From: Marvinbryantia formatexigens DSM 14469
Lineage (GTDB): Bacteria > Bacillota > Clostridia > Lachnospirales > Lachnospiraceae
NCBI RefSeq assembly: GCF_025148285.1
Contig: NZ_CP102268.1
Location: 3,513,001-3,577,000 of the forward strand
Reading direction: 5' to 3'
Length of the DNA stretch: 64,000 nucleotides
In this document: positions 52,891 to 60,500 of the stretch, in pieces
Layout of the letters: each line of letters starts with the position of its first letter
How positions within the stretch are numbered: position 1 is the stretch's first letter
Notes under the pieces: model-generated
Seen by the model: only the letters and a program-made list of their open reading frames with translations
Told to the model about the DNA's origin: nothing
Database searches by the model: none
Translations under genes and position numbers: made by a program

Positions 52891-53718
52891 ATGGCTGACT
52901 TACATCTTAATCGGTTCGTGAGAAATATCAGAAAAAGAATATCAAGACGGAGTCCGGAAATATGGACAGGCTTCGGGATTGCCGGAATGTGTGCGACGGT
53001 CGTACTTGCGGTAAAGGCAACCCCAAAAGCATTAAGATTAATCGAGGAAGAAACTGCGTCTAAAAACGCACGCCTTGCGGAGGAAGTAGAGGAAGAAAGA
53101 GAGAACGCATCAAAACCGGCAGTAAAGCTTACGACTATCGAAACTATAGAAGTGGCGTGGAAACCATACGTTCCGGCAGTAGTGACGGGTGTGTTTTCGA
53201 TTTCCTGTCTGATAGGGGCAAGCTCGAAATACGCGAGGAGAAACGCGGCATTGGCGATGGCTTGCAGTGTTTCGGAAACAGCCCTTTCCGAGTTTAAGGA
53301 AAAAGCTATCGAGACTGTCGGGGAAAAGAATGTGGCGGAAATCCAGGACAGAATCATGAAGGATAAAGTGGAGGCGGACCCGGTCAGCAAAAAAGAGGTT
53401 ATTATCGTTGGGAAAGAATCGACTCTCTGCTATGACGTTTTCGGCGGAAGATATTTTAAATCGGATATCGAAACCATCCGAAAAGCGGAAAATCGACTGA
53501 ATGCCCGTATGGTGAACGGTGAGAACTACGTGTCATTGAACGATTTCTATAACGAACTCGGATTGTCGAATACGGAGATGGGATACACTATCGGCTGGCG
53601 GGTGGACAAAGGGTTAATCGACGTATCCCCGTCTTATCAGGCAGCAGACAACGGAGACCCCTGTCTCGCAATAGGTTTTATCACGCCGCCCACACACGAT
53701 TACGACCGATATTATTAA
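52891..53718 (+). CDS. DUF6353-like phage membrane protein, paralogue 2
   Basis: The 275-residue protein keeps the layout: basic start, membrane helix (WTGFGIAGMCATVVLAVKA), a charged insert EEVEEERENASKP, second helix (AVVTGVFSISCLIGASS) and C-terminal CYDVFGGRYFKSDIETIRKA plus NDFYNELGLSNTEMGYTIGW. GAAAGGGG precedes the ATG. Sequence divergence from paralogues 1 and 3 is high outside these segments. Confidence 0.75.
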   Translation: MADLHLNRFVRNIRKRISRRSPEIWTGFGIAGMCATVVLAVKATPKALRLIEEETASKNARLAEEVEEERENASKPAVKLTTIETIEVAWKPYVPAVVTGVFSISCLIGASSKYARRNAALAMACSVSETALSEFKEKAIETVGEKNVAEIQDRIMKDKVEADPVSKKEVIIVGKESTLCYDVFGGRYFKSDIETIRKAENRLNARMVNGENYVSLNDFYNELGLSNTEMGYTIGWRVDKGLIDVSPSYQAADNGDPCLAIGFITPPTHDYDRYY

Positions 53719-53744
53719 CGCGAAAATAACAATGTGTGTTATGG
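53719..53744 (+). promoter_or_regulatory. Phage fixed-spacing motif, copy 9
   Basis: CGC at 53719, ACA at 53729, ATGG at 53741; next start with own ribosome site 39 bp on. Confidence 0.8.
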
Positions 53745-53779
53745 AAAAAGATTATTCTACAAAACAGGAGGAAGAAATA

Positions 53780-54064
53780 ATGGAAGAATTAAGAGAAGAA
53801 ATCAACGAAACTGCTATCGAGACAGTGGATGAAAACCGGGATGATAACGGTGATACGACTGAGGAAAAATCGATGGGAGGGGCATTGGTCGTTGGCGCTT
53901 GTTTATTAGTCGGAGGCGCAGTTGCGCTGTGGCATAAGACGAGTGACTGGCGGCAGAAACGCTCAATCGAAAAACTCAGAAAGAACGGTTTTACGGTTTA
54001 TAAGTCGGAAGTAGTTGACGAGGATGAATCGGATTCTGAAGAAGATTTCGACGAGGAAGAATAA
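53780..54064 (+). CDS. Acidic single-pass phage membrane protein
   Basis: 94 residues: acidic N-terminus (EELREEINETAIETVDENRD), one helix GGALVVGACLLVGGAVALW and a strongly acidic tail (DEDESDSEEDFDEEE). GGAGG 8 bp before ATG 53780; the motif ATG at 53741 is in frame and would add 13 residues. Function unknown. Confidence 0.65.
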   Translation: MEELREEINETAIETVDENRDDNGDTTEEKSMGGALVVGACLLVGGAVALWHKTSDWRQKRSIEKLRKNGFTVYKSEVVDEDESDSEEDFDEEE

Positions 54065-54075
54065 TGTCGTATCCG

Positions 54076-54109
54076 GAAGGATGTCTGTAACAGGACGTCC
54101 TTCTTTTTT
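54076..54109 (+). terminator. Intrinsic terminator
   Basis: GAAGGATGTC (54076-54085) / GACGTCCTTC (54094-54103), then T6. Confidence 0.9.
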
Positions 54110-54125
54110 GTTTGAGGAGGTTCTT

Positions 54126-54317
54126 ATGTACAAGTATCGTTTTTCGGGACCGGTCTCTGAGTTTGGCAGATGCATTACCGAGCATTGGGAGGGTGAGACG
54201 ACCGCGATTTCTAAAGCAAGAGCGCGGGCGAATCTGGAGTACCGGTTTAAGAAGCAGCATAACAAGTATCCTTCCGCTAAAATTACGCTGGTTGGAGATA
54301 TACAGACAATCTTATAG
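54126..54317 (+). CDS. Small basic phage protein
   Basis: A 63-residue protein (MYKYRFSGPVSEFGRCITEH; RARANLEYRFKKQHNKYP; ITLVGDIQTIL) of mixed fold. GAGGAGG precedes the ATG at 54126; an upstream in-frame ATG reads through a terminator and is unlikely. Unknown family. Confidence 0.65.
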   Translation: MYKYRFSGPVSEFGRCITEHWEGETTAISKARARANLEYRFKKQHNKYPSAKITLVGDIQTIL

Positions 54318-54329
54318 GGAGGGAAATAC

Positions 54330-54929
54330 GTGGAGGAATACAAACCGAATTCTTTTAAGTATAAGGCGGAACAACAGGAAAAAGCGATTGAAAAGGTTAC
54401 CAAAGGCGAGGTAAAAGCGAAGAAAAAAAGCGAACTCCGCAAAATTACAGACCGGTTCTTTGCCGAGGATGCGTCTGGAATAGCCAATCACGCGTGGAAG
54501 GATATTTTTGTTCCGGCGGCGAAAAAAGTAGTCAGTGACATCGTGAAAGATGGTATCGACATGATTATGTACGGAGCAGCGGGAACATCTGGCAGGCGTT
54601 CCGGAACAGCGGATTACGTTTCTTACCGCGAATATTCAGCGCGGGACGACCGGATACGTGACGCAAGAAAACGGACTGGTCTGGAATTTGATGAACTGGT
54701 GTTTGAAAACTGTGGCGATGCGAAAGCGGTTCTCTCGCAGATGCGTGATGTAATTCGCAGGTACGGCGTAGTTACAGTCGCCGACCTTTATGATATGGCT
54801 AATCCGAACATTACCCCGCCATATACGAGCAACAAATATGGATGGGTAAATCTTCAGAATGCGGAACCACTGTGTGTTCGCGGAGGCGGATGGATTTTAA
54901 AACTGCCGCCCGCAATGCCGATTGAATAA
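54330..54929 (+). CDS. Phage protein of unknown function
   Basis: The 199-residue protein has a basic coiled region (KAEQQEKAIEKVTKGEVKAKKK), a segment NHAWKDIFVPAAKKVVSDIVK, a Gly/Arg loop and a C-terminal half DELVFENCGDAKAVLSQMRD ... YTSNKYGWVNLQNAEPLCVRG. The end resembles the C-terminal GW-type domain of the neighbouring DUF6353-like proteins and may interact with them. GTG start after GGGAGGG. Conserved in appearance among gut phages but unassigned. Confidence 0.65.
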   Translation: MEEYKPNSFKYKAEQQEKAIEKVTKGEVKAKKKSELRKITDRFFAEDASGIANHAWKDIFVPAAKKVVSDIVKDGIDMIMYGAAGTSGRRSGTADYVSYREYSARDDRIRDARKRTGLEFDELVFENCGDAKAVLSQMRDVIRRYGVVTVADLYDMANPNITPPYTSNKYGWVNLQNAEPLCVRGGGWILKLPPAMPIE

Positions 54930-54947
54930 GATAAGGAGATATTTATT

Positions 54948-55880
54948 ATGAAAAAGAATAATTTAACAAGTAAAATTTCAAGAACTTTAAGCAGAACAGG
55001 TATGAAACTGCGGAAGCGTAGCCCGGAAATTTTTGTAGTGGCAGGCGTGGTGACTGGCGTCGTAAGCGCGGTTATGGCTTGCCGGGCAACCATGAAAATT
55101 GACGAGGTGCTGCAGGAGCCGAGAGAAGATATTGATGATATTCACAAGTATGTAGAAGAGCATGGATATTCGGATAAATATGGTGAAAAAGATGAAAAAA
55201 AAGACCTTCTGATAGCATATACCCATTCCGGTATCGGACTGGCGAAGCTTTATGCCCCATCCGTAACGCTGGGCGTAGTATCTATCGCGGCGATTCTCGG
55301 TGGACACAATCTTCTCCGTAAGAGGAACGTTGCTTTGGTGGCAGCGTATAAAACCGTGAACAAGGGATTCAAAGAATATCGTGGTCGTGTGGTTGAGCGT
55401 TTCGGGTACGCTGTGGATAAGGAATTACGATATAACGTCCGGCAGGAAACTATTGAAGAAACTGTCACGGATTCGGAAACGGGCGAGGAGAAAACCGTAA
55501 CCAAAACCATAAACGTAGCAAGCCACGGAGAGCCAAGCGAGTTTGCAAAATTCTTCGATGAGGGGTGTGAGGGATGGACGAAAGACCCGGATTTGAATCT
55601 CATGTTTCTAAGACGGCAGCAGGATTACGCAAACGACCGGCTGAAAGAACGCGGATATTTGTTCTTGAATGAGGTCTACGATATGCTCGGAATACAGCGT
55701 ACCAGAAGTGGGCAGATAGTCGGATGGTTCTATGATGAAAATAATCCGATTGGAGATAATTACGTCGATTTCGGGATTTATGATGGCAGCTATGCGGCAA
55801 AACGGAATTTTGTAAATGGCTACGAGCGCACCATACTTCTCGATTTTAACGTAGATGGTCCGATTATCGATTTGATTTGA
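54948..55880 (+). CDS. DUF6353-like phage membrane protein, paralogue 3
   Basis: The largest paralogue, 310 residues: helix EIFVVAGVVTGVVSAVMACRA, an acidic insert (EDIDDIHKYVEEHGYSDK), helix SVTLGVVSIAAILGGHNLL, a charged stretch with DSETGEEKTVTKTIN, and C-terminal LNEVYDMLGIQRTRSGQIVGW. AAGGAG precedes the ATG. All three may form a membrane complex; this is inferred from similarity only. Confidence 0.75.
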   Translation: MKKNNLTSKISRTLSRTGMKLRKRSPEIFVVAGVVTGVVSAVMACRATMKIDEVLQEPREDIDDIHKYVEEHGYSDKYGEKDEKKDLLIAYTHSGIGLAKLYAPSVTLGVVSIAAILGGHNLLRKRNVALVAAYKTVNKGFKEYRGRVVERFGYAVDKELRYNVRQETIEETVTDSETGEEKTVTKTINVASHGEPSEFAKFFDEGCEGWTKDPDLNLMFLRRQQDYANDRLKERGYLFLNEVYDMLGIQRTRSGQIVGWFYDENNPIGDNYVDFGIYDGSYAAKRNFVNGYERTILLDFNVDGPIIDLI

Positions 55881-55889
55881 ATGTCTGGA

Positions 55890-55943
55890 TTGCGGGGGAT
55901 TGGTTCTGGAAATCCATATAGAGACCAGTTTGATTTCCCGCAA
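55890..55943 (+). other. Large hairpin after DUF6353-like paralogue 3
   Basis: TTGCGGG and CCCGCAA close a stem continued by GGTTCT/AGACC-type pairs. No T-run follows, so it may not terminate transcription. Confidence 0.5.
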
Positions 55944-55992
55944 TTATGGAGCTACTGATATTATCAAATCATAAAAGAAAGCAGGTGGCTTT

Positions 55993-56196
55993 ATGAGTGA
56001 TGGTTATTTTATTGTGAAAACAACGCAGGGAAAGCTATTTACATTTGATGAGCGGTGTAACCGGGTATCTCATGCTGACGCACATTTGTGTAGTTTTTTT
56101 CATGAAGAACCGGGTTCGTCCGAAATTTTGGCTATGATTCCGTATAGTCAAATCGCATATATCTACGCTCGTCGGACGGATGATACATCGAAATAA
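55993..56196 (+). CDS. Small soluble phage protein
   Basis: A 67-residue beta-rich protein (DGYFIVKTTQGKLFTFDERC; ILAMIPYSQIAYIYARRTDD). Family unknown. AGCAGGTGG precedes the ATG. Confidence 0.6.
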   Translation: MSDGYFIVKTTQGKLFTFDERCNRVSHADAHLCSFFHEEPGSSEILAMIPYSQIAYIYARRTDDTSK

Positions 56197-56223
56197 TAAA
56201 TAGCGGACTGGAGGTGATAAACG

Positions 56224-56307
56224 ATGGTAAACAGAATATCTGCTATATTTGCAGCACTGGCAAGTTTGTGTTTTATAAGCGGTTTCGCAATTTTGAGGAT
56301 GCGCTAA
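56224..56307 (+). CDS. 27-residue membrane microprotein
   Basis: ATG 56224 after GGAGGTG, single helix ISAIFAALASLCFISGFAIL, ends RMR. The short size makes it a weak call, but the ribosome site is strong. Confidence 0.5.
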   Translation: MVNRISAIFAALASLCFISGFAILRMR

Positions 56308-56323
56308 TGAGAGGAGGCGCGAT

Positions 56324-56491
56324 ATGGAAAGATTGGAATGGATACTGTCTACACTGGAACAGATGTTAAATACAAAACAAAAGCGGCATATCGCGGGAGG
56401 AGTTTTGGTAAGCGCTGCGCTATTGTTCGGAGGATTGGCAGTTACGGTAGTGACGTTGAAGGATGAAACTCACGAACTGGAGGAGTTCTAG
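56324..56491 (+). CDS. 55-residue single-pass membrane microprotein
   Basis: Amphipathic start (LEWILSTLEQMLNTKQKRH), helix IAGGVLVSAALLFGGLAVTVV and acidic end DETHELEEF. GGAGGCG precedes the ATG. Unknown function. Confidence 0.65.
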   Translation: MERLEWILSTLEQMLNTKQKRHIAGGVLVSAALLFGGLAVTVVTLKDETHELEEF

Positions 56492-56503
56492 AAAGGATGC
56501 GCA

Positions 56504-57025
56504 ATGGAGAAAAAATGGTTAAATGGTTTGCTGATATTTGCAGCAGGTATGTTGACCGGTTCAGCTATTACGCTGGGATTTATTAAAAAGCAGTATGCGA
56601 TGTCTGGCGGATACGGTGACTCAGACTCGCAGAATTACGATTATAAGAATTTACGTGCGGAGGCGGAAGATATAGTCACCGAGTGCGGATACACTGGCAA
56701 CGTGGAAAAGAAAGAAGAGGGGGTGTCGGATATGTGTAATACGGATAAACCGTATGTTATTAAGCCGGAAGAAGCCTGTGAGACGGGGTATGACCTTGAA
56801 ACGCTGACTCTCTATGCAGACGGTATACTTGAAGATAGCCGCGGAATTGTTATTGGTGACCCGGAAGGAACGGTCGGAGAGGAGTACGAATATCATTTCG
56901 ACGAGTATGAAGAAGGGTCAGTATATGTCCGTAATGAAGCACATGAAATGGATTACGAAATCATACAGGTTAATGAGAACTACGCAGATGTAAAAGGATG
57001 TGTTACCGACGATGACGAAAGCTGA
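56504..57025 (+). CDS. Phage membrane-anchored acidic protein
   Basis: 173 residues: N-terminal helix LLIFAAGMLTGSAITLGFI, a linker, then an acidic soluble domain (KPYVIKPEEACETGYDLETL; EYEYHFDEYEEGSVYVRNEA). The domain looks like those in other gut-phage proteins of unknown role. AAAGGATG precedes the ATG. Overlaps the next gene by 14 bp. Confidence 0.65.
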   Translation: MEKKWLNGLLIFAAGMLTGSAITLGFIKKQYAMSGGYGDSDSQNYDYKNLRAEAEDIVTECGYTGNVEKKEEGVSDMCNTDKPYVIKPEEACETGYDLETLTLYADGILEDSRGIVIGDPEGTVGEEYEYHFDEYEEGSVYVRNEAHEMDYEIIQVNENYADVKGCVTDDDES

Positions 57026-57554
57026 GAATGCGTATTTTACGTGGCTGTATGATTTGATGTGCGCGCAGCGGTTTGCCGCGGGGATTTCTTACAAGAAGCT
57101 ATTCCGGAGTCTTTTCAACAGACACTTTATATACCGTATTCCTAATGACCGGAATAGGGCATCGGATGGAATCGCCCTTCGTCGTCGTTTCGAGTACGAT
57201 TACACGGGAGATGCTTCGAAGGATATATATCCGGGTAAGCCCTGCAGTATACTCGAAATGATGGTTGCCCTTGCGATTCGATGCGAAAAAGATATTATGG
57301 ATGACCCGCATAAAGGCGACCGTACGAGACAGTGGTTCTGGCATATGATTGTCAGTCTTGGTCTTAATGGCATGAACGATGATTGTTATGATGAATCAGT
57401 CGTAGATGATATTCTGCACAAATTTCTTTGGCGGCAATATAAAAAAACAGGCGAAGGGGGCTTGTTTACCATAAAGAATTGTACGCAGGATTTGCGCGAT
57501 GCCGAAATATGGATCCAGATGCTGTGGTATCTCGACAGCATTGCTGCGGTGTAG
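57012..57554 (+). CDS. Phage protein preceding the replication gene
   Basis: 180 residues from ATG 57012, starting MTKAENAYFTWLYDLMCAQR, with DRNRASDGIALRRRFEYDYT, a helical segment SILEMMVALAIRCEKDIMDD and WIQMLWYLDSIAAV at the end. No membrane segment. Its position just before the helicase-polymerase gene suggests a link to replication, but no motif proves this. Confidence 0.6.
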   Translation: MTKAENAYFTWLYDLMCAQRFAAGISYKKLFRSLFNRHFIYRIPNDRNRASDGIALRRRFEYDYTGDASKDIYPGKPCSILEMMVALAIRCEKDIMDDPHKGDRTRQWFWHMIVSLGLNGMNDDCYDESVVDDILHKFLWRQYKKTGEGGLFTIKNCTQDLRDAEIWIQMLWYLDSIAAV

Positions 57555-57572
57555 AAAGGAGGGTGGCAAAAT

Positions 57573-60500
57573 GTGGTTGATTTCTTAGTGATTGCGACCC
57601 AGGCGACTAAAAAGGGTGTGGAAATCTTTCCCAAATTTCGTTTATATCCGAAAAGCACGGATTTGATGATTCGCGGTGGTGATTTCTATGCCATATGGGT
57701 GGAAGAAAAGCAGATGTGGTCGACTGACGAGCAGGTTGCGTTGCAGATAATAGACAAGGAATTGAACCGGTTTGCACAGGAATATCGAAAAAGATATGAT
57801 TACGACGTCCGCGTACTGTACATGTGGGATTCAAAATCCGGCATGATTGATTCATGGCATAAATATTGTCAGAGACAGATGCGAGACTCGTTCCATATGT
57901 TGGACGAAACGTTGATATTTTCCAACACAATCACGAGTAAAAATGATTACGCCAGTAAAAGACTGAGTTACCCACTGGAAGCCGGGGAAATCAAGGCATA
58001 TGACCGATTGATTTCAACATTATATTCTCCGGAAGAACGTCACAAAATCGAGTGGGCGATTGGGGCAATCGTGTCCGGGGAATCAAAAACCATACAAAAA
58101 TTTATGGTGCTCTACGGTGCTGCCGGGACTGGAAAATCGACGGTACTGAATATCATTGAAAAATTATTTGATGGGTATTGCACGGTATTCAGTGCGAAAG
58201 ACCTCGGTTCATCTGGCAGTCAGTTTGCGCTCGAGCCTTTCAAGACAAACCCGCTTGTAGCGATTCAGCATGATGGAGAATTATCAAGGATAGATGATAA
58301 TACCAGGTTAAACAGTCTCGTCTCTCACGAACTTATGACCGTAAACGAGAAATTTAAAAGCACTTATGCCAGCCGGTTTAAGTGCTTTTTGTTTGTTGGC
58401 TCAAATAAACCGGTAAAGATTACAGACGGAAAGTCCGGACTGATAAGGCGTCTGATTGACGTTCATCCGTCGGGAAAAAAGATTCCCTCCAGAGAGTATA
58501 ATCAGCTCGTCCATCAGATAGATTTCGAACTCGGAGCTATTGCGTGGCATTGTCGCGGTGTCTATATGGAAAATCCGGATTACTACGATGATTATATTCC
58601 GGTGGAGATGCTTGACGCTACGAACGATTTTTATAATTTCGTGATTGATTCTTACAGTGTATTTAAAAGGGAAGACGGAACTTCTCTAAAAGCCGCCTGG
58701 GAAATGTATAAGCAATACTGCGAGGATGCAAAAGTGCCGTATCCGGATTCGAGAAGAGTGTTTAAAGAAGAACTGAAAAACTATTTCCGGGAAGTTTTAG
58801 ACCGATTCGAGATGGAAGACGGAACGAGAGTGCGCAGTTATTATAAAGGCTTCCGGACAGATAAGTTCGAAATGGAAAAGAAAGAGGTGGTGAAAAAGGA
58901 GCCGGATAAAACTGAAACATGGGTTGTCCTCCAGGAGAGACAGCATGGTGTTTTCGAGGAAGAGTGTGCGGAGTGTCCGGCTCAATACGCAAGTAAATAC
59001 GAAACCCCGAAAAAATCATGGGACGAAGTATCCGGCAGGTTATCCGGGCTGGACGTAAGCAGGCTCCACTATGTCAAGGTTCCGGAAAATCATATAGTAG
59101 TTGACTTTGACTTAAAAAATGAGGCTGGTGAAAAATCACTGGAACGGAATATCGAAGCAGCGAGCAGGTGGACCCCTACGTACGCCGAAGTAAGTAAAAG
59201 CGGACAGGGACTTCACCTGCATTATTTATATTCCGGGGACGTGAGCCGACTTAGCAGGATTTATGACGAAAACATTGAGGTGAAGGTGTTTACCGGAAAA
59301 AGTGCACTCCGAAGGAAACTTACGAAATGTAATGACTTACCGATTGCTCCTATTTCTTCCGGACTTCCGCTGAAAGGAGATGATAGTACGGTTGATTTCA
59401 AAGTGCTTGCAAACGAAAAAGCTCTTAGGACTCTGATAAAAAGGAATCTCAACAAGGAGTATCACGCGAGTACAAAATGCAGTATGGATTTCATTTTTAA
59501 AAATCTGAAAGACGCGTATGAAAGTGGAATGACTTACGATGTATCGGATATGAAAAACGCGATTGTTGCATTTGCAGCCCAGAGTACCAATAATGCATAT
59601 TATTGTCTGAAACTTGTCGGGAAGATGAACTTTAAATCCGACGAAACAGGCGTCAGCACTAACGGACGAGATTCGCCGCTAATTTTTGTCGATATAGAGG
59701 TTTTTCCGAACCTGTTTGTGGTGTGCTGGAAACCTGAGGGTAAGGGTAAGCCAATAGTCAACATGATTAATCCAAAACCAAGCGATATTGAGGAACTGTT
59801 ATCATTCCGACTGGTGGGGTTCAACAACCGGCGTTATGACAATCACATACTGTACGCGAGACTTATGGGTTACACAAACGAGCAACTTTTTGAGCTGTCG
59901 CAAAAAATCATTAATGCCCCGAAAGGGGAAGGTCGTAACCACATGTTTGGGGAAGCGTACAACCTCTCTTACACGGATATTTACGATTTTGCTTCTGCCG
60001 GAAATAAAAAAAGTCTCAAAAAGCTTGAAATCGAGATGGGCATCCATCACCAGGAACTCGGTCTGCCGTGGGACAAACCGGTGCCGGAAAATTTGTGGGG
60101 CAAAGTTGTCGAATATTGCGGAAACGATGTCATGGCGACGGAAATGGCGTTTTCTTATCTGTCGGCGGACTGGACCGCAAGACAGATTCTGGCGGATTTA
60201 GCGGGAATGTCAGTAAACGACACCACGAATACGTTGACCACCAAAATTATATTTGGCAATGACCGAAAGCCGCAGGGGGATTTTAATTACCGGAATCTTG
60301 CCGAACCCGTCCGCGAGATGGACGACGAAACGCGCGCTTTTCTGGAAGAAGCATGTCCGGAGATGATGGCTCGATTGCACAGCGACCCGACGTTGCCGTT
60401 TGAAGACCCGGTTAGCATTCTCCCATTTTTCCCAGGTTACAAATACGAAAACGGAAAGTCAACCTATCGCGGAGAAGAAGTCGGGGAAGGCGGATATGTG

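Noticed and set aside
47683-53744. Reading TTATGA of the repeated motif as a -10 box
   Set aside because: In several copies the ribosome site starts within a few bases after it and would not be fully transcribed; the A/T-rich WWWWACA part is a better -10 candidate.
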